NCBI GenBank assembly: GCA_963807975.1
Contig: CAWEDV010000005.1
Location: forward strand, 124,001-188,000
Source of the DNA: JAACFF01 sp963807975
GTDB taxonomy: Bacteria; Chloroflexota; Anaerolineae; Promineifilales; Promineifilaceae
Direction of reading: 5' to 3'
Length of the DNA stretch: 64,000 nucleotides
Every line of letters starts with the position of its first letter. Position 1 is the stretch's first letter. The notes beneath the pieces are model-generated. The model was not told where the DNA came from. It worked only from the letters and a program-made list of their open reading frames with translations, and did no database searches. This document shows, one piece after another, positions 15,776 to 24,764 of this stretch. Both the position numbers and the translations under genes were made by a program.

Positions 15776-16750
15776 ATGAAAATTGTCGTAACGGGTTCAA
15801 TAGCCTTCGATTATTTAATGTCTTTCCCTGGTCGCTTTGCCGAAGTGATCATGCCCGACCAACTGCAGGATCTTAGCCTCAGTTTTCTTGTTGATTCCAT
15901 GAAACGTCAGCACGGTGGCAATGGGCCAAATATTGCCTACACACTAGCTCTGCTGGGTGGAAAACCAGAGGTCATGGCTACCGCCGGCCAAGATTTCGCG
16001 GAATACCGCCTTTGGCTAGAGAAAAATGGCGTTAACACATCAGCCATCGTTGAGATTGAAGACGAATTTACAGCCTCCTTTTTCGTCAACACTGACCTAG
16101 ACCAAAATCAAATTGCAAGCTTTTACACAGGAGCCATGGCCCATGCCAACAAATTGTCGTTTCGAGAACATGCTCCAGACGCAGAAATGGTAATAATTTC
16201 TCCTAACGATCCGGCAGCCATGTGTGCTTATGCCAGAGAATGTAGGGAATTGGACATACCCTACATCTACGATCCCAGTCAGCAGACGATCCGTCTCAGT
16301 GGCGAAGAATTATATGATGGATTAAACGGCTGCATGTTGTTATCAGTGAATAGCTATGAATACGGCTTAATAAAGGAACGAACCGGGCTTAGCCACGACG
16401 AAATTCAAGACCGCGTTGGTGGCCTGTTGGTTACCCGCGGAGCCGCTGGTTCCGAGCTGCTCATCGATGGCGAGCTGTGGGCAATTCCTACCTTTCCTCC
16501 CCTAAAAATCGTTGAGCCGACAGGGGCTGGAGACGCCTTCCGTGGGGGTCTTCTTCGAGGTATCGAACTCGGACTACCTTGGGACATAGCTGGGCGGATC
16601 GGCGCGTTGGCCTCCACCTATGTTTTGGAAAATATTGGCACACAAAATCATCACTTCACGCCGGTTGAGTTTGTTGAGCGATACCGCCGTCATGAAGATG
16701 ATCACGGTGCGCTCGATATCCTTCTTCAATCCGCATCAATCAAGAAATAA
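15776..16750 (+). CDS. PfkB family carbohydrate/nucleoside kinase, likely adenosine kinase
   Basis: A 324-residue kinase of the ribokinase (PfkB) fold. The N-terminal GSIAFDYLM and HGGNGPNIAYTLALLGG form the substrate side, and EPTGAGDAFRGGLLRGIELG carries the anion hole and catalytic Asp. ATG 15776 gives the natural start MKIVVTGSIA; GTG at 15767 is upstream in frame. The next gene is S-adenosylhomocysteinase, whose product adenosine must be removed to pull the reaction forward. Adenosine kinase is therefore the best guess, and several bacterial adenosine kinases are of this type. Other sugars cannot be excluded. The gap to the next gene is 65 bases. Confidence 0.85.
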   Translation: MKIVVTGSIAFDYLMSFPGRFAEVIMPDQLQDLSLSFLVDSMKRQHGGNGPNIAYTLALLGGKPEVMATAGQDFAEYRLWLEKNGVNTSAIVEIEDEFTASFFVNTDLDQNQIASFYTGAMAHANKLSFREHAPDAEMVIISPNDPAAMCAYARECRELDIPYIYDPSQQTIRLSGEELYDGLNGCMLLSVNSYEYGLIKERTGLSHDEIQDRVGGLLVTRGAAGSELLIDGELWAIPTFPPLKIVEPTGAGDAFRGGLLRGIELGLPWDIAGRIGALASTYVLENIGTQNHHFTPVEFVERYRRHEDDHGALDILLQSASIKK

Positions 16751-16815
16751 TTGGCACGACACGCGAAAGAAAAATCACCTCTCGCGTCTATCATTGTTAA
16801 GGAGAACAACACACA

Positions 16816-18075
16816 ATGGAATTTGACATTAAGAATCCGGACCTAGCACCTGGCGGGCGCCGTCGTATCGACTGGGCAAACCAAGAAATGGCCGTATTAG
16901 CCGGTGTTAAGGAAGAGTTTGACTCTGACCGGCCCTTCGCAGGTTTGCGTATTGGGGCTTGTATGCACGTAACCACCGAGACTGCCAATCTAATGGTGAC
17001 CCTTCAGGCTGGTGGCGCCGATCTCGCTTTGGCAGCCAGCAATCCGCTGAGCACTCAGGATGATGTGGCTGCGGCGCTTGTCAGTCACTACGAGATCCCT
17101 GTCTTCGCCATTAAAGGTGAAGACAATGAAACTTACTTCAAGCACCTTGAAGCCGTTCTAGATACCAAGCCCCATATTGTCATGGACGATGGTGCCGATC
17201 TCGTCAGCACCATTCACAAGTCTCACCGGGAATTGATCCCAAACATGCTCGGTGGTACAGAAGAGACCACAACCGGCATCGTTCGCCTGCGGGCCATGGC
17301 CAATGATGGGGCTCTAAGATTCCCTATGATGGCCGTTAACGACGCCCTGACCAAACATCTCTTCGACAATCGCTATGGAACTGGCCAATCAACAATGGAT
17401 GGCATCATACGGGCCACGAATTATCTCATTGCCGGACGCAATGTCGTGGTAGGCGGCTTTGGCTGGTGCAGCCGTGGTATCGCCATGCGTGCCCGTGGAC
17501 TTGGCGCCAACGTCATTGTAACCGAGGTCGATCCCCTTAAGGCATTGGAGGCAGTAATGGAAGGCTACCGCGTAATGCCCATGATGGAAGCCGCCCCCAT
17601 TGGCGATATTTTTGTCAGCGCCACCGGAGATATTCATGTGCTCGATCGCCACCATTTTGAAGTAATGAAAGATGGCGCGCTGTTGGCCAATTCCGGTCAT
17701 TTTGATGTAGAGATTAATAAGCCTGCCTTGCGTGAGATGTCAACCGATGAACCAAAACGCGTTCGGCCGTTCGTCGACCAGTTTAACCTCAAAGATGGTC
17801 GTCGACTGAACCTCTTAGGTGAAGGTCGCTTGATCAACCTCGCAGCTGCTGAAGGCCACCCCGCTGCTGTGATGGACATGAGCTTCGCCGGTCAAGCAAT
17901 GGCTGCCAAGTACCTTGTTGACAACAAAGGCAAACTCGAAAATAAAGTATACACAATTCCTGAAGAGCTGGACCAAAGTATTGCCAGCATCAAACTTTCC
18001 TCCATGGGTATCGAAATCGACGCCCTGACCGAGGAACAGATTTCTTACCTCAACTCGTGGGAAGAAGGAACATAA
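16816..18075 (+). CDS. ahcY: S-adenosylhomocysteinase
   Basis: A 419-residue cytosolic enzyme that reversibly splits S-adenosylhomocysteine into adenosine and homocysteine, clearing the inhibitor produced by all SAM-dependent methylations. It has the substrate region MHVTTETANLMVTLQAGGA, the conserved SNPLSTQDDVAAAL, the Lys/Asp segment MMAVNDALTKHLFDNRYGTGQS and the NAD-binding loop VVGGFGWCSRGIAMRARGLG. The length fits the shorter form without the ~40-residue insertion found in eukaryotes and many proteobacteria. AAGGAG stands before ATG 16816. The preceding PfkB kinase probably converts the adenosine to AMP. A weak hairpin with two wobble pairs follows at 18091-18123. Confidence 0.95.
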   Translation: MEFDIKNPDLAPGGRRRIDWANQEMAVLAGVKEEFDSDRPFAGLRIGACMHVTTETANLMVTLQAGGADLALAASNPLSTQDDVAAALVSHYEIPVFAIKGEDNETYFKHLEAVLDTKPHIVMDDGADLVSTIHKSHRELIPNMLGGTEETTTGIVRLRAMANDGALRFPMMAVNDALTKHLFDNRYGTGQSTMDGIIRATNYLIAGRNVVVGGFGWCSRGIAMRARGLGANVIVTEVDPLKALEAVMEGYRVMPMMEAAPIGDIFVSATGDIHVLDRHHFEVMKDGALLANSGHFDVEINKPALREMSTDEPKRVRPFVDQFNLKDGRRLNLLGEGRLINLAAAEGHPAAVMDMSFAGQAMAAKYLVDNKGKLENKVYTIPEELDQSIASIKLSSMGIEIDALTEEQISYLNSWEEGT

Positions 18076-18134
18076 TCAAAGACTAGAAAAGGGCGATCGG
18101 CTCTCATCAGTTGGTCGTCCTTTCCCGCCATTTC

Positions 18135-18758
18135 ATGACAAATCCCCTCGATCAGCAGGAGCATAATCGAAAAGGACTCGTTCGGGCAGGCCGCCTTTTC
18201 TCCAATATTGTCAGCCCACCCGTAATATTTGCCTTTGTTGGCCTGGCGCTCACACTGAGCGTTCTCCCTCTACCTCAGGCATTGGCCTGGGCAGCCGCTT
18301 ACGGCTTCATTATCTCTCTGCTGCCGATCCTGTTTGTACTTTGGCTCCTAAATACTGGTCGTATCAGTGAGCTGCACATGAGTGACACAGGTGAGCGTCA
18401 TCTACCTTACCTGATTGCCGTCGTTTGTGGAGTCATCTTTTTCGCCGTCGTTCAAATATTCGATGGCCCACAGCTTCTAAGTTGTCTGGCCATCTTCAAC
18501 ATCGTCACCTTATCCGCACTTGGTCTGATAAATGCACGCTGGTTGATTAGCTTTCATGCCGCCGCGATCGCCGCCGCATGGATGATAACTGGATTGGTAT
18601 TTAGCTGGGCCGCTAGCTTAGTTGTAATACCGTTCCTGTTCGCGGTTGTCGTGGTACGCCTTTATTTAAAGCGTCATACGCCGGCTCAAGTAGTTGCCGG
18701 TCTGGTCCTTGGTATCAGCACCGTCTTATTTCTGACCCTGTTTGGATGCTTTGTGTGA
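18135..18758 (+). CDS. PAP2-like integral membrane protein
   Basis: A 207-residue protein with about six membrane segments. Near the C-terminus, RLYLKRHTPAQVVAGLVLG resembles motif 3 of PAP2 (type 2 phosphatidic acid phosphatase) proteins, but the usual Asp after the His is Gln and motifs 1 and 2 (KX6RP and PSGH) are not evident. It may be a non-catalytic PAP2-like protein, as found often in this kind of genome. ATG 18135 is taken over an upstream TTG. The C-terminus precedes the nucleotidyltransferase gene by under 40 bases, so the two are probably co-transcribed. Substrate and function are not shown by the sequence. Confidence 0.7.
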   Translation: MTNPLDQQEHNRKGLVRAGRLFSNIVSPPVIFAFVGLALTLSVLPLPQALAWAAAYGFIISLLPILFVLWLLNTGRISELHMSDTGERHLPYLIAVVCGVIFFAVVQIFDGPQLLSCLAIFNIVTLSALGLINARWLISFHAAAIAAAWMITGLVFSWAASLVVIPFLFAVVVVRLYLKRHTPAQVVAGLVLGISTVLFLTLFGCFV

Positions 18759-18795
18759 GCATGATCTGGAACAGCAATTAACCACGGTAATTCCT

Positions 18796-19569
18796 ATGTT
18801 TGAACAAGACCGTATGATTGGCCGCTTGCAGCGACTTGTCGCAGAGCAAACAGAAATTATTGCCTGCTTCTTATCCGGCTCATTCGGCCGTCGTGCTGAG
18901 GATGCATACTCCGATCTGGACATAGCCCTCGTTTATCAAAATGAAGCTGGCCTAGAGCGCGCTTGGCACAGTCGTATTCAGTTTGCTAAGTCAATAATGC
19001 CTTACATATCACTCAAATCCTTTGATGCAGAACATATTCGACCCTATTTTCACATCGTCCTTTTCGCCAATGGCAGCAAGCTCGATCTACGCTTTGAAAA
19101 CAAGGACACGCTCCAGCCAAATCCTTGGGACGCCCAGATTCGCATCTTAAAAGACACAGATGGGTGGACAGAGAATTATCAGTCGCAGTCCGGTCGATTG
19201 GCAGTACCACAAACAGGGATAGGTAATAGAGAGCTGGTACAGATTGATCAAAGATTCTGGGTAATGTATTGGGATATCTTGCGTTTGTTGGTCCGCGGCG
19301 ATACCGAAAAATCCTTCCCGATATACCTACAATTACTACACTTCAGTATTCCTACTCTGATTGAAGTGCTGCCCCCCGGACCCGAGCGGACCTCATTATT
19401 CGAAGCTCAATTCAATCGTGATCGGAACGTTAACACTACTCACTTTAGAAAACTGCTAAAAGCCTATTTACGTGCCCGGCAGGCTATTATCCAGCATCAT
19501 CATCTTCAATTCGCTGCCGATCATTCCTTCGAGAACCAGATTCAAAGACTGGTCGACAAATTAATCTGA
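18796..19569 (+). CDS. Nucleotidyltransferase-fold protein (NTP_transf_2)
   Basis: A 257-residue protein whose N-terminal domain has the minimal nucleotidyltransferase signature SGSFGRRAEDAYSDLDIAL (residues ~26-44): the GSFGR loop and two Asp of SDLD that bind metal. The remainder is mostly helical. Such proteins act as antitoxins or toxins in HEPN/MNT pairs, as aminoglycoside adenylyltransferases or as proteins of unknown role. No HEPN partner is adjacent here, and at this length it resembles stand-alone DUF4037-like or aminoglycoside-type proteins. ATG 18796 gives the compact start; an upstream TTG at 18742 would overlap the preceding gene. Its last 28 bases overlap the end of the convergent dus gene. 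Confidence 0.75.
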   Translation: MFEQDRMIGRLQRLVAEQTEIIACFLSGSFGRRAEDAYSDLDIALVYQNEAGLERAWHSRIQFAKSIMPYISLKSFDAEHIRPYFHIVLFANGSKLDLRFENKDTLQPNPWDAQIRILKDTDGWTENYQSQSGRLAVPQTGIGNRELVQIDQRFWVMYWDILRLLVRGDTEKSFPIYLQLLHFSIPTLIEVLPPGPERTSLFEAQFNRDRNVNTTHFRKLLKAYLRARQAIIQHHHLQFAADHSFENQIQRLVDKLI

Positions 19570-20540
19570 GTGGGACCGGCGACTTGGTGCAGAAGCCTAT
19601 GCAATTCTGCTTGGCTTGTCGCTTGCAGCATCTGGCCAAGGTACTCCTGGGCATCCACCATTTCCGCTAAGTAATGTTTCAGATGTTTGCGAAACAGGAC
19701 AACGCCCAGCTTCTCGCCATAATACATGACCATTTCCTGCAAATGGTATTCAACCGCAGCGACAATATCAGCCTCAATTATGCTTGAGCGATTCAAACGG
19801 CTAAATATCCACGGGTTGCCAATTGCCGCCCGCCCAATCATCACCGCCTCACAGCCCGTTTTTTCTTTCAAGCGATCAATATCCTCTGGCGTACGCACAT
19901 CACCATTGCCAACTACCGGCACATTGACGATCTGACGCAACCGCGCAATCTCATCCCAATCAGCTCGGCCCCCATAATTCTGCACCTTCGTCCGTGAGTG
20001 CATGGCCACCAAGGCTGCACCGTTGTCCTCCATAATCTTTGCAATCTCAGAATAATTCCGCTGATTATCATCCCAGCCAAGCCGGATTTTTCCAGTTACC
20101 GGAACCGAGAGATTCTTACTAAGCAATGCATACGTTTCTCTCACCAACTCCGGCTGTGGCATCATGCCCGCACCTGCCCCACGGGCGCTTACTCTGCGCG
20201 TTGAACAACCCATATTTATATCAATAATATCTGGCTCCAGCTCCTCGATGCGCAGTGCAGCGTCCAATATCTTCTGCGCATTGTTGCCAAAAACTTGGAA
20301 CACGACCGGATATTCATCCACTTTTTTGTCCAATCTTTGCCAGAATCTGCTGTTGCTTTTTTTTCCTAATAGCGCCTCTACAGGGACGAACTCTGTGTAG
20401 TTCATCGCCGAACCAAACGCGCGGCAGATTGCCCGATAAGGTACGTCCGAATAGCCAGCCATTGGCGAGAGGATAACGTCTCCATACACGGGTATATCAC
20501 CCACCCAAAAGGTAGGTTCGTCCTCTCTAAGTTCAACCAT
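19542..20540 (-). CDS. dus: tRNA-dihydrouridine synthase, DusB-like
   Basis: A 332-residue FMN enzyme that reduces specific uridines of tRNA to dihydrouridine. Family motifs: LSPMAGYSDVPYRAICRAFG, YPVVFQVFGNN, DINMGCSTRRVSARGAGAGM with the catalytic Cys, VTGKIRLGWDD, MHSRTKVQNYGGRADWD, and VVGNGDVRTPED / MIGRAAIGNPWIF for FMN phosphate binding. The reading frame is open 49 codons upstream, but ATG 20540 matches the family N-terminus and overlaps the miaA stop by eight bases, with GGGGCGG just before it. miaA and dus thus form a tRNA-modification operon. Confidence 0.93.
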   Translation of the reverse strand: MVELREDEPTFWVGDIPVYGDVILSPMAGYSDVPYRAICRAFGSAMNYTEFVPVEALLGKKSNSRFWQRLDKKVDEYPVVFQVFGNNAQKILDAALRIEELEPDIIDINMGCSTRRVSARGAGAGMMPQPELVRETYALLSKNLSVPVTGKIRLGWDDNQRNYSEIAKIMEDNGAALVAMHSRTKVQNYGGRADWDEIARLRQIVNVPVVGNGDVRTPEDIDRLKEKTGCEAVMIGRAAIGNPWIFSRLNRSSIIEADIVAAVEYHLQEMVMYYGEKLGVVLFRKHLKHYLAEMVDAQEYLGQMLQATSQAELHRLLHQVAGPTQINLSTSL

Positions 20541-21468
20541 AATCCGCCCCATCAGACATTGTCCACTTCTCCGCCAACGTAACAACCCTCTCACAATTGC
20601 CGTTTTCGCCCAGATCAAACCAATGGATACGTAGATCATCCTGCCTAAACCATGTGTTTTGCTGTCTAGCAAAGCGATGAGTTTCAAACTTTATCCTCTC
20701 GATGGCGTCATCAAGAGTTAGTTCGCCATCAAGATGTGCCATCAACTGGCGGTAACCAAGACCGCTCATCGCCGGCAGAGAACGATCATAACCAACACTC
20801 CTCAGGGCGATCACTTCGTCCAGCAATCCATCATCCATCATAATGTCGACGCGATCATCAATGCACCGGTATAGCGTTTCCCGATCACGATTGAGACCAA
20901 TCATACATATGTCATAGTCGGGAGGTGTCTTGCGCTGCAAAATACTAATGGGTATCCCTGTCACCAGGACAACCTCAAGAGCACGAATAACGCGCCGCAG
21001 ATTACGCTGGTCGATTTTTTCGGCCGCCACGTAGTCCAATACACTTAGCCAGCGGTAGAGTTCATATTCCCCAAGCAGTTCCAACTGGCTACGCATAGCC
21101 GGCTGGGGCGCAACCTCAGGAATTCCCCAACCTTCAATGACTGCCATAATATATTGGCCTGTTCCACCTACTAGAATCGGTATTCGTCTCCGTTTCAGCA
21201 CATCTTCAATTGCCGCATACGCCATTCGCTGGTATTGGCCCAAAGTCATAGATTGATCAGGTTTACAAATATCAAGTAAGTGATGCGGTATCTCAGTTTG
21301 TTCAGAGGGAGTAGGTTTGGCAGTGCCAATGTCCATACCCTTATAAAAGAGGCGTGAGTCGGCGGAGACTATTTCGCCCTCTAATTCTCTCGCCACGCGT
21401 AGAGAGAGTGCCGTCTTGCCCACGGCCGTTGGCCCTACTATTACCAACAGCTTCTTCACCAAGCCCAC
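20533..21468 (-). CDS. miaA: tRNA dimethylallyltransferase
   Basis: A 311-residue enzyme that transfers the dimethylallyl group to N6 of A37 in tRNAs reading UNN codons, the first step to i6A/ms2i6A. It begins with the P-loop IVGPTAVGKTALSLRVA, followed by EIVSADSRLFYKGMDIGTAKP with the conserved catalytic Asp, LVGGTGQYIMAVIEGW, and the C-terminal GLGYRQLMAHLDG and FARQQNTWFR motifs. Length is typical. Its start overlaps the end of yraN by 13 bases and its stop overlaps dus by eight, so translation is coupled along the cluster. Confidence 0.96.
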   Translation of the reverse strand: MGLVKKLLVIVGPTAVGKTALSLRVARELEGEIVSADSRLFYKGMDIGTAKPTPSEQTEIPHHLLDICKPDQSMTLGQYQRMAYAAIEDVLKRRRIPILVGGTGQYIMAVIEGWGIPEVAPQPAMRSQLELLGEYELYRWLSVLDYVAAEKIDQRNLRRVIRALEVVLVTGIPISILQRKTPPDYDICMIGLNRDRETLYRCIDDRVDIMMDDGLLDEVIALRSVGYDRSLPAMSGLGYRQLMAHLDGELTLDDAIERIKFETHRFARQQNTWFRQDDLRIHWFDLGENGNCERVVTLAEKWTMSDGADYG

Positions 21469-21827
21469 ACAATATTGGGTACTTGCTCACAACGAACAAG
21501 TCTGCCCTGGTGATCTAGCTCCACCGCCACTAGGTCCACGCGCCATTCAACATCCACAAGATCATGCTCCAGCAAATACCGTTGGCCTAACTCTAGCAGT
21601 CGTTTTGCCTTTGTTCGTGTAATCGCCTCTTCTGGCGTCCCATAATCCCGCCCCCGCCTTGTCTTGACCTCGATAAAAACCAGAATTTCGTCGTCCTGAG
21701 CCACCAAATCGATCTCTCCGCGACGGCAGCGCCAATTGCGCTGTAGGATTTTATATCCTTTTACCTTCAGATGCTTTGCCGCCTGATCCTCACCCCAACG
21801 ACCGAGTTTCTGCCGTGCATCACTCAT
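21456..21827 (-). CDS. yraN: YraN family (UPF0102) endonuclease-like protein
   Basis: A 123-residue protein of the UPF0102 family, which has the restriction-endonuclease/Holliday-resolvase fold. Conserved elements: KLGRWGEDQAAKHLKVKGYK, ILQRNWRCRRGEIDLVAQDD with the catalytic Glu and Asp, and LVFIEVKTRRG with the Glu-X-Lys pair. The precise role in the cell is not established. ATG 21827 overlaps the glycosyltransferase stop by eight bases and gives MSDARQ; the track of open frame upstream lies inside the preceding gene. It belongs to the same minus-strand operon as miaA. Confidence 0.92.
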   Translation of the reverse strand: MSDARQKLGRWGEDQAAKHLKVKGYKILQRNWRCRRGEIDLVAQDDEILVFIEVKTRRGRDYGTPEEAITRTKAKRLLELGQRYLLEHDLVDVEWRVDLVAVELDHQGRLVRCEQVPNIVWAW

Positions 21828-23115
21828 TTTCCAGATCTTCTTCGTTCTGTATTGGATCAAGGCTCAAAATACGTCGTCGTTCACCTCGCGGATGAATCAA
21901 TCCTGCCAACTGATCTAGTTTTGGACGTAGTCCTTTCCGGTTGCGATACCATCTCCCATGAGGCCGGGCACGTTCGAAATCGGGGCGAGTTTCACGCAAT
22001 CTTTCATAAAGGGCCACAGTATTCTTTACAGTCAGCCTTATATCATACGGCCTGCTTGCCTCTTTGGCTGAGGCACTCATCGATTGTCTCAGTTCCGGAC
22101 TGGCGCCTAGTCCAACTATCGCAGCTGCCAAACTCTTTTCCGGATCCGCCGCCAGAAAACCAGAAACTGTGTTGGCTACCGAGTCAATCATACCTGGCGA
22201 CTGCGTCGCCGCAATTGGAAGCCCTGCGGCCATGGCTTCAATAACCGTTAATGGATGCACCTCAGTCACCGAAGCCGTAGCAAAGAAGTCAGCGGCTGCA
22301 AGATAATTGGAAATCTCTGCATAAGGCACACTTCCCGTAAAATGGATTCTATCGGCGCAAGCAAGACTCTGCGCCATCTCCCTTAGTTCTTGTTCTGACG
22401 CTCCTGTACCTATGAGACAGATATGCAGGTCCGGCAGCATCTCTGCCGCGATCGCAAACTGAGTCAATAGGATGACCGGATTTTTCTCTTCTGCGAGGCG
22501 TCCAACATATACCGTTAGCACCGCAGAATCGGGTATGCCGAGGTCGCTCTTACTCTTCGGGTTTGGCGGATTATCAAAATGAACCAGATCGACCCCGTTG
22601 GGGATCACCTCGATTGGTCTACGCACACCAAACTCCAATAATACCTGCTTCACACTTTCCGATGGAGCAACAACCGCGTCCGCCATATCCGTATACTCGG
22701 GCCAAATCTGGCGCATTAAAGCATCGACCGCTTGCTGCGGCAGAGGCATAGGCATATAGGATCCGGTATATAAATCAAGACGGGTATGGTTAGTCAATAC
22801 AATAGGGCAGCGGGCATACCGGTGAGCCAAATCCACTCCGGCAACCAAATGGTGGCAATGCAGCACGTCCATCTCCCGAATCTGTTCCTGAACATCGCGC
22901 GTATAACTGATTCCAAAATGGTAGCCTGAATCCTGCAACGGAATTGCCTTAGACCGTACGATACCCTGTTCTTCGCCGTTCGGATCTGGATCGCCAAAGG
23001 TGAAAACGGTTACCTCATGACCCGCCTCTTCCAAATGAAATTTATAGAGTGACACCATATTCGTCACCCCGTTGACAACTGGCTTATAGGCAGCCGTTAC
23101 CATTCCTACTTTCAT
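21820..23115 (-). CDS. GT4 family glycosyltransferase
   Basis: A 431-residue GT-B retaining glycosyltransferase. The N-terminal domain opens with MVTAAYKPVVNGVTNMVSLY, typical of enzymes that glycosylate diacylglycerol or phosphatidylinositol-type lipids. In the C-terminal domain are VIPNGVDLVHFD, YVGRLAEEKNPVILL, and the nucleotide-sugar binding EX7E region TEVHPLTVIEAMAAGLPI. It overlaps prs by four bases (ATGA) and yraN by eight, so it is part of the prs-miaA-dus operon. By similarity of the N-terminus it could be a glycolipid synthase, but the acceptor cannot be fixed from the sequence. Confidence 0.92.
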   Translation of the reverse strand: MKVGMVTAAYKPVVNGVTNMVSLYKFHLEEAGHEVTVFTFGDPDPNGEEQGIVRSKAIPLQDSGYHFGISYTRDVQEQIREMDVLHCHHLVAGVDLAHRYARCPIVLTNHTRLDLYTGSYMPMPLPQQAVDALMRQIWPEYTDMADAVVAPSESVKQVLLEFGVRRPIEVIPNGVDLVHFDNPPNPKSKSDLGIPDSAVLTVYVGRLAEEKNPVILLTQFAIAAEMLPDLHICLIGTGASEQELREMAQSLACADRIHFTGSVPYAEISNYLAAADFFATASVTEVHPLTVIEAMAAGLPIAATQSPGMIDSVANTVSGFLAADPEKSLAAAIVGLGASPELRQSMSASAKEASRPYDIRLTVKNTVALYERLRETRPDFERARPHGRWYRNRKGLRPKLDQLAGLIHPRGERRRILSLDPIQNEEDLENE

Positions 23116-24119
23116 AGGGTTTCCTCACCACCTTCCAGGCCAAAATCAAAATGCTCGCCAATGGAACGGCGATTGTAGTTCTGGTAGATTGCGCCCGCAA
23201 AAACGGGAGCGGTGCTCAATACCGTCATATTCGGCAGCCGCTTTTCGCTGCTTAAGGGCACCGTATCAGTAGTCACAATCTCCCGTATCTGAGGCATACT
23301 AGAAAGTCGATCCAACGCCTTTCCTAAGAACAGTCCATGTGTAACAATCAGCGTGATTTCTTCAATGCCATGTTCGATTAACAGTTCACAAAGCTTGATG
23401 ACCGTTCCGCCCGTAGCAATTTCATCATCATGGATAATCGCCCGGCGAAAACCAGCTACCTGTCGCCCAATCAGACCTCCAATCTCAACCTCTTTATCAG
23501 AGATCCGCATCTTATTTGCCGAAGCAACTGGCAAATTGAGCATTGCCGCAAGACGAGCTGAAGACTTCGCTCCTCCTACATCCGGAGCGACAACAACAGT
23601 GTCCTCGGCCGAAAATACTCTTGATCCCAGATAATTCGCAAACAAACCACGTGCCGTCAGTGGGTCAGCAGGAACGCCAAAAAAACCATGCACCTGAGCC
23701 GAGTGAAGCTGCATCGTCATGATATGTGTGGCCCCTGCCGTCATCAACAAATCACCAACCAACCGCGCTGTAATGGAAATGCGCGGAGCGTCTTTCTTGT
23801 CAGACCTGGCATAGGAAAAATAAGGAATAATTGCGTGCACCTCCCGTGCCGATGCGCTTTTCGCGATATCAAGCATCATTAACAATTCCATCAAATGGTC
23901 ACTGACCGGAGGTACAAATGATTGGACGATATAGACAGTCCTTCCACGAACGCTGGCTCCAAGTTGCACGTACATATTGTCATTGCTAAATCGCGAGAAA
24001 TTAGTCGTGTCCAATGGAATAGAAAGCTGATCGGCGATTCTCTGGGCCAATTCTGGATTGGAACGACCGCTAAAAATTCGCACATCGTTTGCATCCAGCC
24101 CTCTAAGTTCTTCTAACAT
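23112..24119 (-). CDS. prs: Ribose-phosphate pyrophosphokinase
   Basis: A 335-residue PRPP synthetase (ribose 5-phosphate + ATP to PRPP + AMP). Family motifs: FSGRSNPELAQRIADQL, FSNDNMYVQLGASVRGRTVY, YFSYARSDKKDAPRISITAR (the flexible catalytic loop), VVVAPDVGGAK and the PRPP loop IIHDDEIATGGTV. The last differs from the usual VDDMIDTGGT, and the loop after VVVAPDVGG is also altered, so this is a divergent member; the key Asp pair and TGGT are kept. A second, more typical copy elsewhere in the genome is possible. It heads a run of overlapping genes including the GT4 enzyme, yraN, miaA and dus. Confidence 0.9.
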   Translation of the reverse strand: MLEELRGLDANDVRIFSGRSNPELAQRIADQLSIPLDTTNFSRFSNDNMYVQLGASVRGRTVYIVQSFVPPVSDHLMELLMMLDIAKSASAREVHAIIPYFSYARSDKKDAPRISITARLVGDLLMTAGATHIMTMQLHSAQVHGFFGVPADPLTARGLFANYLGSRVFSAEDTVVVAPDVGGAKSSARLAAMLNLPVASANKMRISDKEVEIGGLIGRQVAGFRRAIIHDDEIATGGTVIKLCELLIEHGIEEITLIVTHGLFLGKALDRLSSMPQIREIVTTDTVPLSSEKRLPNMTVLSTAPVFAGAIYQNYNRRSIGEHFDFGLEGGEETL

Positions 24120-24167
24120 TGCCTTCTTAATGCCTCCGCTTTGCAGGACTCCAACTGGTCAAACTTA

Positions 24168-24764
24168 TCAAAATGAAACAGGAACTGAAATTGCCATTTC
24201 CAGACGTTCTCGATACTCTGCTCTTGAAATTTCAACTGCGCCAAATCGTCGCAGATGTTCAGTTAAGAACTGAATATCTAGGAGCATCAGCCCTTGTTGT
24301 TTAAGATGTTTAACCAAGTACACCAAGGCAAGTTTGCTTGCGTCTTTCCTATAGCTAAACATACTTTCGCCGGCAAAGAGACCATTTATCGCCACACCAT
24401 ATAAACCACCTGCCAACTTGCCATCCATCCATGTTTCTACACTATGTGCAAACCCCAACTTGTGCAGTGTGATGTAGCTGCTAATGATATCGTCATTTAT
24501 CCAAGTTGTTTCTCTTCCCTCATCCGGTTGCGCACAAGCCTTAATCACTTCTGAGAAAGAACTGTTTAGACGGATCTCGCACCCTCTCTGGCGCACTGTT
24601 CTCTGCAATCTTCGCGAGATGTTGAAGCTGTCCAATGGAAGAATAGCGCGCGGATCTGGATCATACCAGAATATCTCCCCATCTTCATCCGCCATGGGAA
24701 ATACTCCTTCGCAATAAGCTGACAACAACAATCTGGGAGCAAGTTGCATAGTTTGGGGGCTCAA
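24168..24764 (-). CDS. aat: Leucyl/phenylalanyl-tRNA--protein transferase
   Basis: A 198-residue GNAT-like enzyme that adds Leu or Phe from tRNA to proteins with N-terminal Arg or Lys, marking them for ClpS/ClpAP. Motifs: LLSAYCEGVFPMAD, IFWYDPDPRAILPLD, GFAHSVETWMDGKLAGGLYG, GESMFSYRKDASKLAL and LDIQFLTEHLRRFGA. The frame can start at TTG 24764, directly after the HMG-CoA lyase stop, or at ATG 24749; neither has a clear ribosome site, so the N-terminus is uncertain by five residues. This is a short version of the family, lacking the N-terminal extension of the E. coli enzyme. It is probably transcribed with the lyase upstream. Confidence 0.93.
   Translation of the reverse strand: MSPQTMQLAPRLLLSAYCEGVFPMADEDGEIFWYDPDPRAILPLDSFNISRRLQRTVRQRGCEIRLNSSFSEVIKACAQPDEGRETTWINDDIISSYITLHKLGFAHSVETWMDGKLAGGLYGVAINGLFAGESMFSYRKDASKLALVYLVKHLKQQGLMLLDIQFLTEHLRRFGAVEISRAEYRERLEMAISVPVSF

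Noticed and set aside
18135..18758. Active PAP2 phosphatase
   Set aside because: Only motif 3 is recognisable and its Asp is replaced by Gln, so enzymatic activity cannot be supported.
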